Of a DNA stretch of 64,000 nucleotides, positions 9,011-17,942 are shown one piece after another. Source of the stretch: Arthrobacter sp. fls2-241-R2A-200 (GTDB lineage Bacteria; Actinomycetota; Actinomycetes; Actinomycetales; Micrococcaceae); the NCBI RefSeq assembly GCF_030209745.1, contig NZ_JARVRJ010000006.1, positions 78,071-142,070 of the forward strand, written 5' to 3'. Below the pieces are notes generated by a model, which saw only the letters and a list, made by a program, of their open reading frames with translations, was not told the DNA's origin and did not search any database. Positions within the stretch are counted from its first letter, which is position 1, and each line of letters starts with the position of its first letter. The position numbers were made by a program, and so were the translations under genes.

Positions 9011-9538
9011 AGTTCACCTCCTTTCGGGGGAATAGCCTGCATTTGGGCGCAATAATTTGAGGCATTGATCTGTAGAGAAAATGCCAAAAGGGAATAGTTC
9101 AGGACGATAATGACGGGTATTCCGCATGCCGAAATCGGCCAATATTGATCCGTGACGCAATCTGCGTGCGTTTACAACCCACTACTCAGGACGCCAGCCA
9201 TTCAAGATGGCGAACACAAACACCAGGGGCAAGGGCCGGCTTAGCGGGCCAGGAGCCTTAGTGAACCAGGAGTGTGTCAGAGAGAAAAACGGCGCCGATC
9301 AGCAGCAGAGGCGGGAGCAGCATTGACGGTCAACTTCCGTCCGCTAGTCAAAGTAATCATTTTCCCAACCTCCTTCCGGCCGTAACAGCCTGCTGTGGCA
9401 TTCAATCGATCGACGAATCCGAAGAATGCGCGCCTTGTTCCCGGCGAGTCGCTGGGAACAAGATATAAGCTACCTCATCCCCAAGGACTTTGACCAGCAC
9501 AATTCGCTAATTTGCCACAAGTTTTTCTGAATTGTTTT
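9011..9538. other. Intergenic stretch with one weak small ORF
   Basis: About 530 bases lie between the 46-residue ORF and the histidine phosphatase. The part at 9040-9170 is more AT-rich than its surroundings and probably carries the promoter of the leftward small ORF/GT87 unit. A second strong ribosome-site-like sequence occurs near 9362-9375 on the reverse strand (entered separately). I see no RNA gene or mobile element here. Confidence 0.5.
9277..9360 (-). CDS. Possible 27-residue peptide or leader ORF
   Basis: On the reverse strand a strong ribosome site (GGAAGGAGGTTGG) precedes an ATG at 9360-9358. The ATG opens a 27-codon frame beginning MITLTSGRKLTVN and ending DRRRFSL before TGA. An overlapping frame from a second ATG encodes a hydrophobic 21-mer. 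Neither resembles a family I know. The unusually good ribosome site is the only support; it could be a leader peptide, a small protein, or chance. Confidence 0.3.
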   Translation of the reverse strand: MITLTSGRKLTVNAAPASAADRRRFSL

Positions 9539-10120
9539 CTAGAGGCCCCAACGGACAATCGCAGGTGTTCTCTTATCCCATCCCAAAGTGCACACCTTCG
9601 CGGTTCCCAGGACAAAGTGCCGCCCCTCGCGGGCGTCCATTTCGAGCCATCGGGCCGTCAGGATCCTGGAGAAATGCCCATGGGCAACCACCAGCACGTT
9701 ATCCATTCCGGACTCCAGCACCCGTCCGATGATTTTGTCGGCCCGGGCAGCAACCTCGTCGAGCGTCTCACCATTGGGTACTCCATCAGTCCAGATGAGG
9801 TACTCGGGGTTGTCCTTGCGGATGAGGTCCGAGCTGATGCCTTCGTAGTCGCCATAGTTCCATTCCACCGCGAGCGGCTCGTGGACGGCGTCGGGATATC
9901 CGGCGAGCTCCGCGGTGCGGCGGGCGCGGCGCAGCGGTGAGGTCAGGACGAGATCGAAGTCAATGCCTTCCAGCACTTTCCGGGCCTCTACGGCCTGCTG
10001 CTCGCCCTCCACTGTGAGGGGAAGATCGGTCAGGCCCGTGTACTGGCCGCTCTTGGACCATTCCGTCTCACCGTGGCGGAGGATCCAGAGCTGGGGGCGT
10101 GGTGAGGTCGAAGGGTTCAT
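9539..10120 (-). CDS. Histidine phosphatase family protein
   Basis: This 193-residue protein has the RHG signature in WILRHGETEWS near the start. His16 would be the phospho-acceptor, and a second conserved His lies in VVAHGHFSRILTARWL. This is the phosphoglycerate-mutase/acid-phosphatase fold (branch 1). The ATG overlaps the stop of cca by four bases (ATGA), so it is translated from the cca transcript. Relatives include fructose-bisphosphatase-like and broad-specificity phosphatases; the sequence does not settle the substrate. Confidence 0.88.
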   Translation of the reverse strand: MNPSTSPRPQLWILRHGETEWSKSGQYTGLTDLPLTVEGEQQAVEARKVLEGIDFDLVLTSPLRRARRTAELAGYPDAVHEPLAVEWNYGDYEGISSDLIRKDNPEYLIWTDGVPNGETLDEVAARADKIIGRVLESGMDNVLVVAHGHFSRILTARWLEMDAREGRHFVLGTAKVCTLGWDKRTPAIVRWGL

Positions 10121-11628
10121 GAGGGCTCCTCTGTTTCTTCGCGGTCCGCCACTGTGGATGCTGTGGACAGTTCAGTTTCGGCCAAAGGCTCGACGACGGC
10201 AGACTCGGGTTGCGCTTCCCACCAGGACAGGAGCTTCCGCTCGGCTTCGTCCGGGGCGAGCGGACCGTGTTCCATGCGTTGCTCCAGGAGGAACTTGTAG
10301 GCCCGTCCCACCACCGGACCGGGTTTGAGTCCCAGAAGCGCCATGATCTGTGCGCCGTCGAGGTCGGGCCGAACGGCCGCCAATGATTCCTGCTCCAGAA
10401 GCGCCGTGATGCGATGCTCCAGGTCGTCATAGGCGAACGACAATCGATCGGCCTTGCGCTGGTTCCGTGTGGTTACGTCCGATCGCGTGAGCCGGTGCAG
10501 GCGTTCCAGCAGGGGACCGGCGTCGGTAACGTATCGGCGCACGGCTGAATCCGTCCACCCAGCATCGCCGTAGCCGTAAAACCTCATGTGCAATTCAACA
10601 AGGCGGGCAACAGCCTTGATGGAGTCGTTGTCGAAGCGCAGTGCTTTCATCCGCTTGGCGGTCAGCTTCGCACCCACGGCGTCATGGTGCCGGAAGCTCA
10701 CCGCACCGCCTGGTTCGAAGCGACGCGTGGCGGGCTTGCCGACGTCGTGCATGAGCGCGGCGAACCTCAGCACAAAGTCGGGCCCGGGAACCGGCCCATC
10801 CGGTCCCGTTTCCAGTGCTGCCGCCTGTTCGAGGACCTGGAGCGAGTGCTGGTAGACGTCCTTATGCCGGTGGTGCTCGTCGGCTTCCAAGCGCAGGGCT
10901 GAGACCTCAGGAAGAACGAAATCAGCCAAACCAGTGTCCACTAGGAGGTCAATGCCTTCCCTGGGGTGGGCTCCGTTGATGAGCTTGACCAGTTCTTCCC
11001 GAATACGTTCTGCCGAGATGATCTTGATCCGGTCCGCCATCTGGGACATGGCGAGGCGGACGTCGTCGTGAACGGAAACGCCCAGCTGTGACGCGAAACG
11101 TGCCGCGCGCATCATCCGGAGGGGATCATCGGAGAAGGAAGCCTCAGGTGCGCCGGGTGTGGCGAGCTCGGAAGAGTGAAGGTCGCGGACGCCACCAAAG
11201 GGATCAACCAATTCCAGTCCGGGCAAGCGCAACGCCATGGCATTGATGGTGAAGTCCCGGCGCAGCAGGTCATCGGTCAGGGAGTCACCGAAGGCCACCA
11301 CGGGCTTCCGGGAATCGGGATCGTATGCCTCAGCGCGATACGTGGTGATTTCGATCTGGAAGCCGCTCTTCTTCATGCCGATCGTGCCGAAAGCGCGGCC
11401 GATCTCCCAGAAGTTGTCTGCCCATTTCCTGATGACTGCAATGGTCTGGTCCGGCGTCGCGTCCGTGGTGAAATCCAGGTCCGGGGACGTGCGCCCGAGG
11501 AAGAGGTCGCGCACTGGGCCGCCCACCAGTGACAGCTCGAATCCGGCGTCGACGAACCGCTGCCCGAGGTCGAGCACCACCGGGTCAATGGTGAAGTTAA
11601 CAGAAGAGCTGTGCAGTACGTGCGCCAT
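10117..11628 (-). CDS. cca: CCA tRNA nucleotidyltransferase
   Basis: This 503-residue enzyme adds or repairs the 3' CCA of tRNAs in the cytoplasm. It has the class II nucleotidyltransferase head GGPVRDLFLGR with the catalytic DLDFTTDA, the RRDFTINAMA motif, and an HD phosphohydrolase domain with HDVGKPATRRFE. This is the long bacterial form in which the HD part can trim cyclic phosphates. The start is supported by AAGGAACT just upstream. The C-terminal tail is acidic. Cca sits beside MurJ and a NUDIX gene in many actinobacteria (for example next to mviN in mycobacteria), and the divergent NUDIX gene here fits that order. Confidence 0.95.
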   Translation of the reverse strand: MAHVLHSSSVNFTIDPVVLDLGQRFVDAGFELSLVGGPVRDLFLGRTSPDLDFTTDATPDQTIAVIRKWADNFWEIGRAFGTIGMKKSGFQIEITTYRAEAYDPDSRKPVVAFGDSLTDDLLRRDFTINAMALRLPGLELVDPFGGVRDLHSSELATPGAPEASFSDDPLRMMRAARFASQLGVSVHDDVRLAMSQMADRIKIISAERIREELVKLINGAHPREGIDLLVDTGLADFVLPEVSALRLEADEHHRHKDVYQHSLQVLEQAAALETGPDGPVPGPDFVLRFAALMHDVGKPATRRFEPGGAVSFRHHDAVGAKLTAKRMKALRFDNDSIKAVARLVELHMRFYGYGDAGWTDSAVRRYVTDAGPLLERLHRLTRSDVTTRNQRKADRLSFAYDDLEHRITALLEQESLAAVRPDLDGAQIMALLGLKPGPVVGRAYKFLLEQRMEHGPLAPDEAERKLLSWWEAQPESAVVEPLAETELSTASTVADREETEEPS

Positions 11629-11776
11629 AGTTCCTTAAGCTTGGCAGATTTTTGCGCCGCGTTGGGCCACTGTTCAATGTGAAATCCGGATGCGGCGCGG
11701 CGGCGGTCTCCTGCAGTCCACCCCGTGGCCATGTCCCGGTCATCACAGGAGGGCAAGAGTCGTTAGAGTGGACTTC

Positions 11777-12328
11777 ATGGCCAACCCGATTCCGAGCGCT
11801 CCCGGCAGGAGGACAAACGCACCGTTGCCGTCGGCAATTGGAGCGCATGTCGCCCCTGTCCCACAGCACCCGGCACAGGCCTCCCTTCCCACCGTCGAGG
11901 AGGTTTCGGCCGGTGGCGTTGTTGTTGACACGTCCGACGACGACCTCCGGGTTGCGATCATTGCCCGCGTTAATAGGGGTGGCCGGCTTGAGTGGTGCCT
12001 TCCCAAGGGCCACCCGGAAGGCCGCGAAAACAACGAGCAAGCCGCCGTCCGCGAGATCGCGGAGGAGACGGGCATTGAGGGCAACATCCTGGCACCGCTG
12101 GGCAGCATCGACTACTGGTTTACCGTCAGCGGCCACCGGGTCCACAAAACGGTCCACCATTTCCTGTTGCAGGCAACAGGCGGAGAGCTGACCATCGAGA
12201 ACGATCCCGACCACGAAGCCGTGGACGCTGCCTGGGTTCCCCTTCAGGAATTGGCCCGAAAACTGTCCTTCCCGAACGAACGCCGCATCGCCGATTTGGC
12301 GCGGGAAGTGCTTCCAGAACACCTCTGA
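11777..12328 (+). CDS. NUDIX hydrolase
   Basis: This 183-residue protein has a complete NUDIX box, GHPEGRENNEQAAVREIAEE with TG following. The Gly, Arg, Glu-Glu and second Glu are all present for metal-dependent cleavage of a nucleoside diphosphate-X bond. The preceding strand EVSAGGVVV is typical of the fold. An N-terminal Pro/Ala-rich tail of about 40 residues is likely disordered. The ATG at 11777 was chosen because upstream sequence lacks coding character. It stands divergent to cca and 26 bases upstream of murJ, the order seen around mycobacterial mviN. The substrate is unknown. Confidence 0.9.
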   Translation: MANPIPSAPGRRTNAPLPSAIGAHVAPVPQHPAQASLPTVEEVSAGGVVVDTSDDDLRVAIIARVNRGGRLEWCLPKGHPEGRENNEQAAVREIAEETGIEGNILAPLGSIDYWFTVSGHRVHKTVHHFLLQATGGELTIENDPDHEAVDAAWVPLQELARKLSFPNERRIADLAREVLPEHL

Positions 12329-12354
12329 GCCGGACGCATGGGACGATATAGACG

Positions 12355-14379
12355 ATGTCTGTAGTCAAACAAACCCCCTCGGTTCAGTCCGGAGAAGCAC
12401 GTTCCAGCGCCATCATGGCTGCAGGGACGCTCGTTTCCCGGTTCCTTGGCTTCGCCAAAACATGGATGCTCGGTGCAGCCTTGGGCTTGGGCTCAACGGT
12501 CAATGACACGTTCATTAATGCGAACAACCTGCCGAACCTGATCTTCCTCTTGGTGGCCGGCGGCGTCTTCAATGCCGTCCTCGTCCCGCAAATCATCAAG
12601 GCCAGCAACGCCCCGGACCGCGGCGCGGACTACATCAGCCGCCTGCTGACGCTGGCTGTTTTGGTACTTCTGGGGCTGACAACGCTGGTGACCATCGCCG
12701 CTCCCGGCGTCATCGACCTGACCACGCAGGGGTATTCAGAGCAGCAAAAGGCGTTGGCTGTCACGTTCGCTTTCTGGTGCCTGCCGCAAATCTTCTTCTA
12801 CGGGCTGTACGCGCTGCTCACCCAGATCTTGAACGCACACGGAGCATTCGGACCCGCCATGTGGGCACCGATCCTCAATAACGTCGTGGCCATCGCCGGC
12901 CTCGGAATGTTCATTTGGATCTTGGGTGCCAACGTCACCAATCCGCACACACTGGATAACTGGGGGCCCACCCAAACCCTCCTGGTGGCCGGGTTCTCTA
13001 CGTTCGGCGTCCTCGCCCAAACGGCTATCCTGCTGGTTCCTGTATTCCGGCTGCGGCTGGGTTTGCGTCCCCGGTTCGGTTGGCGCGGCGTGGGACTGGG
13101 CCAGGCGGCCAAGCTCAGCGCGTGGACGTTGGCGACTGCCGCCGTCGGGCAGTTGGCATTTCTGTACGTCATGAAAATCGCCACGATTCCTGGAGCTGAG
13201 CGGCTGCGCCTCAATGATGCGGGGGAGACCACCGCCGCATCGACGTTGCCCGGCAACGCGGTCCTGGAAGTTGCCAGCCAGCTGTACCTGCTGCCGCATT
13301 CGATTATTGCGTTGTCGCTGGCAACGGTCCTCTTTAACCGCATGACGAGGGCCTCGCAGGACGGAAACAAAGCCGAACTGCGTGACGCCTTGTCCCATGG
13401 TCTGCGCACCATGGCGGTAGCGACGGTTTTCGGGGCCTTGGCCCTCTTCGCGCTGGCCGGCCCGTTGGGCATGTTCTTCTCCGGCGGCAAACCGCAGGAC
13501 GGCGTCATGCTGGCCCAGACCTTGACCATCCTGGCCTTGAGCACGCCGTTCATGAGCGCCAACTTCATGATGTCCCGTGTGTTCTACGCCAACGAGGACG
13601 CCCGGACACCCCTTTACGTCCAGCTGCTTCTCGCTGTGGTGTACGTAGTGGGCGCTTTCATCATTCAATTCCTGCCGGTGGGCCAGATCATCTACGCGAT
13701 CGCCATCCTCTACACGCTCGGCAACATCCTTTCCGTGGTGATCAGCGTGGTGTTCCTGCGGCGGATGCTGGGCCACCTTGACGGTCCCCGGATCGCGAAT
13801 GCGTACATCAGGATGGGCTATGCCGGCTTGGGATCGGCCGTCTCTGGTGCGCTGGCACTGTGGCTTTTGGGTAGTTACCGTGCCGACGGTTTCGCATGGA
13901 GCAGCCGCCCGGCCGCCCTGGTGACGGTGGTCGTCGTCGGGCCCGTCATGCTGCTTGCCTACCTCGCCTTGCTCCGGGTTTTCCACGTCACTGAACTCCG
14001 TGACCTCCTGCGGCCTTTGCTGGGACGTTTGGGCCGCGGCGTCCCGGTCCCCGCCGGGACCTCTGCTGAACCCACGACGGCGACACGCGCCACGGTCTCC
14101 GATGACACCGGGTTGATCCCGCGCATCTCGGGCGAGTTCGACGCCGCCTCTTTCAGGGCAGGACCCGCAGTGCAGCCGCAACGCCCCGACCACCAACCGT
14201 GCACTTCCCGTCATGAAAGTGTCGAGGTTCCCACCGAGTACCTTCCCGAGGAGAACGAACCCAGCACGGCGCGGGCCAGTAGGTTCCGTCCCGAGGTTCC
14301 GCTCCCGGGCCGGCGCACGTACCAAGGTCATGCCGGACAGAATCCCTATTTTCCTTCGCGCAACGACTCCGGTGAATGA
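12355..14379 (+). CDS. murJ: MurJ lipid II flippase (MviN)
   Basis: This 674-residue polytopic membrane protein has the MurJ/MviN pattern: an N-terminal SRFLGFAKTWMLGAALGLG, NLPNLIFLLVAGGVFNAVLVP, about fourteen helices, and a cytosolic C-terminal tail of about 110 residues rich in Pro and Arg. MurJ flips lipid II across the membrane for peptidoglycan assembly. In Mycobacterium tuberculosis the homologue carries a C-terminal pseudokinase and an extracellular carbohydrate-binding-like domain in one chain. Here the protein stops before them, and equivalent parts are in the next gene 140 bases downstream. No strong ribosome site is seen before the ATG. Confidence 0.94.
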   Translation: MSVVKQTPSVQSGEARSSAIMAAGTLVSRFLGFAKTWMLGAALGLGSTVNDTFINANNLPNLIFLLVAGGVFNAVLVPQIIKASNAPDRGADYISRLLTLAVLVLLGLTTLVTIAAPGVIDLTTQGYSEQQKALAVTFAFWCLPQIFFYGLYALLTQILNAHGAFGPAMWAPILNNVVAIAGLGMFIWILGANVTNPHTLDNWGPTQTLLVAGFSTFGVLAQTAILLVPVFRLRLGLRPRFGWRGVGLGQAAKLSAWTLATAAVGQLAFLYVMKIATIPGAERLRLNDAGETTAASTLPGNAVLEVASQLYLLPHSIIALSLATVLFNRMTRASQDGNKAELRDALSHGLRTMAVATVFGALALFALAGPLGMFFSGGKPQDGVMLAQTLTILALSTPFMSANFMMSRVFYANEDARTPLYVQLLLAVVYVVGAFIIQFLPVGQIIYAIAILYTLGNILSVVISVVFLRRMLGHLDGPRIANAYIRMGYAGLGSAVSGALALWLLGSYRADGFAWSSRPAALVTVVVVGPVMLLAYLALLRVFHVTELRDLLRPLLGRLGRGVPVPAGTSAEPTTATRATVSDDTGLIPRISGEFDAASFRAGPAVQPQRPDHQPCTSRHESVEVPTEYLPEENEPSTARASRFRPEVPLPGRRTYQGHAGQNPYFPSRNDSGE

Positions 14380-14519
14380 GCCGTGCCGCCAACACGGGCC
14401 GCGGGCCGCAATCGGCTAGGCTAGAAACGAATATAGGTAGTTGCAAAAACGGTTGAACCGGCCCGGCCGGCCCAGCCGTGTGCAGGACCCGCAGCTCCCG
14501 GACAGCCTAGGAGGAACAC

Positions 14520-16337
14520 GTGTCCCACCCGATCGACGTCGGATCAGTACTTGGCGGCCGCTACAAGGTCACAGCCAATGTGTTGACCTCGCATGACCAA
14601 GATCAGGTGCTCGACGGCGTGGACCAGGTCCTCAACCGTCCCGTGAGCATCCTCGTTGCAGGCCCCGGAAATGCCGAGCAAGTTGCACAGAGTGCCCGTG
14701 AGGTAGCCACAGGGGAGCGCCCGGGCCACGTCCAGATCCTGGACCTCGGTATCAGTGAGAACACCACATACCTGATCACAAACCACAGCAGCGCTCCTGA
14801 CCTGTTGGACTTGGTGGTTGCCACCAACCCGCCGTATATCGAACCGTTCTTCACCGAGACACTCGGCAGCGAAATCTTCGGCGAGCCGCGCACCTATGAA
14901 CCCGAGACGTACGACGGCCTCTACGAGGACGACGAGCACGAGGCCGAGTACATCCAGTACGACGAAAACGGTTACCCCATCCAGTCGCAGCTTGATCGGC
15001 AGCCCACATCTGAAGGTGCACCGTCGGGTCCTTCGGGCAACGTGCCACCCATGCCCGCCGCCAACCCGGCCCCCAAGGGCGGGTTCGCCGGCAAGCTGGC
15101 CGCAGCCGCTGCCGGTGCCGGTGCTGCGGGTGCGGCTGCCGCCGCTGTACTAAAGAACGCCGGTTCCAAGAATCACGACGCCGGTACTGCCGCGGAAACT
15201 ACGGCCGCGGCATCAAGTGCCAATGACCTTTCACCTGCTGTGGCTGCCGCGCCGTCCGCCACCGCAGAACCTCAAGTCCAGAATCCGGCACCTCCGGCCC
15301 CGGTACAGCCTCCCACCGAGGTGGCTCCGATTCAGGCGCCCGCTCAAGCAGCGCCCACCCAGGCTGTTGCCCCTGTGGCTCCGCCCACCGAGGCGGCCCC
15401 GCCAGTGCGGCCCCAACCTGTCGCCAAGCCTGCCACGCAGCCCAAGGTCTCACTGTGGTCCGAAGAGGACTACGGTTTCGCTGGTGAGGACTCTGCTGCT
15501 GCGCCAGCAGGGGGTACCAGTGCCGCAGGTGTCGCCGGCGCTGCAGGTGCATCCGCCGCGCTTGGCTCCGCCCCGGGCAACGGCCCCGCAGATTCCGGGT
15601 ACGACCGGAAAGCAAGCAACTTTCCGGCGTCGGCTGCGGTGCAGACCGACTACCAAGAGGACGAGACCTACGAGGATGACCGTCCGCAGAAGGAACCCCG
15701 TTCCATGCGCTGGTTGGTCGGGGGCCTCCTGGCGGCTGTTTTGATCGTTGGTCTCATTCTCGCGGTTACCAATCTTGGAAGCCTGATGCCCCACGCGGCT
15801 GCCCCGGCGGCGACGCAAACGGTGGCACCGCAACCCACAGGAGCAGGTACGGCGAGTCAGCCGCCGTCACCGGCACCAACCGCTCCGCCAGCGCCGCCTG
15901 CGATAGACGGAATCACCCGGCTTGGCGATTTCCCCTTCGCAGCCACGTTCGACAAGGACCTTGTGAAGGCCTTTGACGGCAATGCCGCCAGCTACTGGTC
16001 GGACATGGAGTTCGCCACCGCTGACTGGGGTGGGCTTTCCGGAGAAATGCCGCTCGTTATCAAGCTCAAGGAACCTACTACCGTCAGCTCCGTGGTCTTG
16101 GACCAGCTGGGGGGTTCTGGTGGAAGCATCAGTGTCTTCACCAACGATCGCCCAGCGATGGATGGGGCGAAGCTCGTCGGTACCAATAGCTTCACGTCCC
16201 CGGAACTGACGATGCCTCTTCCGGCACCGGTTCAAACCCAGTACGTGATCGTGGACATCAAGACTCTTCCCAAATTGGCCGTGCCCAAGACCCGTTACGG
16301 TTATGGCTTGCGCCTGGCTGAGGTACAGGTCCACTAA
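14520..16337 (+). CDS. Pseudokinase N-lobe / TM / discoidin-like protein, the detached partner of MurJ
   Basis: This 605-residue protein starts from a GTG with the ribosome site AGGAGGAACAC. Residues 8-100 resemble a Ser/Thr kinase N-lobe: VLGGRYKV as strand 1, NRPVSILVAG where the catalytic VAIK lysine would be (lysine absent), and a hinge-like TYLITNHSSAPDLLDLV. No catalytic loop (HRD) or DFG follows, only an acidic tail. A long Ala/Pro linker (165-390) leads to one TM helix (397-417). An extracytoplasmic beta domain (about 465-605) contains AFDGNAASYWSD and GLRLAEVQVH, like discoidin/F5-8 or carbohydrate-binding modules. This matches the C-terminal half of mycobacterial MviN, where the phosphorylated pseudokinase binds FhaA. 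Confidence 0.8.
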   Translation: MSHPIDVGSVLGGRYKVTANVLTSHDQDQVLDGVDQVLNRPVSILVAGPGNAEQVAQSAREVATGERPGHVQILDLGISENTTYLITNHSSAPDLLDLVVATNPPYIEPFFTETLGSEIFGEPRTYEPETYDGLYEDDEHEAEYIQYDENGYPIQSQLDRQPTSEGAPSGPSGNVPPMPAANPAPKGGFAGKLAAAAAGAGAAGAAAAAVLKNAGSKNHDAGTAAETTAAASSANDLSPAVAAAPSATAEPQVQNPAPPAPVQPPTEVAPIQAPAQAAPTQAVAPVAPPTEAAPPVRPQPVAKPATQPKVSLWSEEDYGFAGEDSAAAPAGGTSAAGVAGAAGASAALGSAPGNGPADSGYDRKASNFPASAAVQTDYQEDETYEDDRPQKEPRSMRWLVGGLLAAVLIVGLILAVTNLGSLMPHAAAPAATQTVAPQPTGAGTASQPPSPAPTAPPAPPAIDGITRLGDFPFAATFDKDLVKAFDGNAASYWSDMEFATADWGGLSGEMPLVIKLKEPTTVSSVVLDQLGGSGGSISVFTNDRPAMDGAKLVGTNSFTSPELTMPLPAPVQTQYVIVDIKTLPKLAVPKTRYGYGLRLAEVQVH

Positions 16338-16425
16338 CTACAGCATCCAGCTCCACCTCGGTCATAGGGAGTCGCGCTGCGGGGCGGTCAGCCCGCAGAC
16401 GGTACCCTGAATGGTGGTGGCTTTT

Positions 16426-16461
16426 TGGGTCCCCAAAGCAAATCGGAATATTTGGGGCCCA
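16426..16461. repeat. Imperfect inverted repeat overlapping the trxB promoter
   Basis: TGGGTCCCCAAA (16426-16437) and TTTGGGGCCCA (16451-16461) form an 11-bp inverted repeat with one bulge. It overlaps the spacer of the sigma-R-like promoter. No U-tract follows on the plus strand, so a terminator is unlikely. It may be a regulator site or an upstream attenuator; its role is unknown. Confidence 0.4.
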
Positions 16462-16470
16462 TCAGGGGTT
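16445..16470 (+). promoter_or_regulatory. Sigma-R (SigR/SigH)-type thiol-stress promoter of trxBA
   Basis: GGAAT at 16445-16449, exactly 18 bases, then GTT at 16468-16470 reproduces the Streptomyces SigR / mycobacterial SigH consensus GGAAT-N18-GTT. It lies 58 bases before the trxB GTG. The trxBA operon is the classic target of this regulon, so thiol-oxidative induction is expected. The match is visible directly; use of the promoter is inferred. Confidence 0.75.
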
Positions 16471-16527
16471 GAGTCAGGTGGCTGCCCCGAAAGCCGCAGC
16501 ATCGACTAAGGAAGAGGTTCACGCCAA

Positions 16528-17484
16528 GTGAGCAGTGCAGAAAACAACGCCTCGCAGGTGCGCGACGTCATCATCGTAGGTTCAGGCCCTGCCGGTTACA
16601 CAGCCGCCGTTTACACCGCCCGTGCCAACATGAAGCCTCTGCTCATTGCCGGTTCCGTCACTGCTGGCGGCGAATTGATGAATACCACCGACGTCGAAAA
16701 TTACCCTGGTTTCCCTGAAGGAATTATGGGCCCGGACCTGATGGAGAACTTCGAGAAGCAGGCTGCCCGTTTCGGCACTGAGATCTTGTTCGAAGACGTC
16801 ACCAACTTGGAGCTCGACGGCGACATCAAGACAGTCACCATCGGCACGGGGGAGACCTTCCAAGCTCGGGCAATTATTCTCTCCACGGGTTCTGCCTACC
16901 GTGAGCTTGGGCTGGCCAACGAAAAGCGCCTCTCTGGCCACGGTGTTAGTTGGTGCGCAACCTGCGACGGTTTCTTCTTCAAGGACCAGGACATCGCGGT
17001 GGTTGGTGGCGGCGACTCGGCCATGGAAGAAGCCCTCTTCCTGACCAAGTTTGCCAAGTCAGTCACGGTGGTCCACCGGCGCGACACCCTCAAGGCTTCC
17101 AAAATCATGGCCGACCGAGCCAAGGCTCACGAGAAGATCACGTTCGCTTGGAACTCCGCCGTCGAAGACGTTCTGGGTGGCGACAAGGTCACGGGCCTGA
17201 AATTGAAAAACCTTGTTGACGGCACCGAGACCGAGCTCCCGGTAACGGGTGTGTTTGTTGCTATCGGCAACGATCCCCGCACTGATCTGGTCCGGGGGAA
17301 GGTGGCGCTGACTCCTGAAGGAACCATCGCTGTTGACGGCCGAAGCTCACGAACAAACATCCCTGGTGTCTTCGCAGCGGGGGATGTCATTGACCCCACC
17401 TACCGGCAAGCCATCACAGCTTCCGGTTCTGGCTGCGTTGCCGCGCTCGACGTCGAACACTTCCTCGCCAACCTGAACTCCTAA
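16528..17484 (+). CDS. trxB: Thioredoxin reductase
   Basis: This 318-residue flavoenzyme transfers electrons from NADPH to thioredoxin in the cytoplasm. It has the FAD motif VGSGPAGYTAAVYTARA at the N-terminus, the redox-active CATC in WCATCDGFFF, the NADPH fold VVGGGDSAMEEALFL, and the C-terminal FAD motif GVFAAGDVIDPTYRQA. The start is a GTG with GGAAGAGG upstream. It is followed after 32 bases by trxA, with which it forms an operon under the SigR-type promoter at 16445-16470. Length and all motifs are normal for the family. Confidence 0.97.
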   Translation: MSSAENNASQVRDVIIVGSGPAGYTAAVYTARANMKPLLIAGSVTAGGELMNTTDVENYPGFPEGIMGPDLMENFEKQAARFGTEILFEDVTNLELDGDIKTVTIGTGETFQARAIILSTGSAYRELGLANEKRLSGHGVSWCATCDGFFFKDQDIAVVGGGDSAMEEALFLTKFAKSVTVVHRRDTLKASKIMADRAKAHEKITFAWNSAVEDVLGGDKVTGLKLKNLVDGTETELPVTGVFVAIGNDPRTDLVRGKVALTPEGTIAVDGRSSRTNIPGVFAAGDVIDPTYRQAITASGSGCVAALDVEHFLANLNS

Positions 17485-17516
17485 GCTGCCCACACCACCG
17501 TTCGAAAGGAAAAGTT

Positions 17517-17843
17517 ATGAGCAACGCAAAAGACGTAACTGACGCTAGCTTCAGCACCGATGTCCTGGCTTCTGAAAAGCCGGTGATCGTGGACTTCTGG
17601 GCAGAGTGGTGCGGGCCGTGCCGCAAACTCGGTCCCATCCTCGATGAGATTTCCGTTGAATACAGCGAGAAGATCGAAGTCGTCAAGGTCAATGTCGATG
17701 ACAACCCGGCCATCGCAGCCGAATACGGCATCACGTCCATCCCGGCCGTGTACCTGTTCAGCGGTGGCGAAGTTAAGAACACCGTCATTGGAGCTCGGCC
17801 TAAGCAGTACTTCGAAAAGGAATTTGCGGACGTACTGTCGTAA
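17517..17843 (+). CDS. trxA: Thioredoxin
   Basis: This 108-residue protein has the active site WCGPC in WAEWCGPCRKLGPIL, the cis-proline loop SIPAVYLF and the usual thioredoxin fold. It reduces protein disulfides and is itself reduced by the adjacent TrxB. GAAAGGAAAAGTT gives a good ribosome site. A strong stem-loop follows the stop at 17883-17942. In mycobacteria the next gene is the regulator/amidase cwlM; here the next 5 kb holds parS sites and no recognisable gene. Confidence 0.97.
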   Translation: MSNAKDVTDASFSTDVLASEKPVIVDFWAEWCGPCRKLGPILDEISVEYSEKIEVVKVNVDDNPAIAAEYGITSIPAVYLFSGGEVKNTVIGARPKQYFEKEFADVLS

Positions 17844-17882
17844 TAACGCATCTCGTTCTAACCGCAGGAATCCCTGCTAGGT

Positions 17883-17942
17883 AAGAGCCGATGGCTAGGG
17901 ACCCCTACGGATGTCTCCAGCCATCGGCTCTTCTACATTTCT
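17883..17942 (+). terminator. Rho-independent-type terminator after trxA
   Basis: AAGAGCCGATGGCT (17883-17896) pairs perfectly with AGCCATCGGCTCTT (17929-17942), a 14-bp stem around a 32-base loop, followed by TTCTACATTTC. It lies 40 bases after the trxA stop. The long loop is unusual but the stem is strong. Confidence 0.75.

Noticed and set aside
12736..14331. A 531-codon leftward frame opposite murJ
   Set aside because: Composition is His/Gln/Arg-rich without domains; murJ on the other strand has clear membrane helices and motifs.
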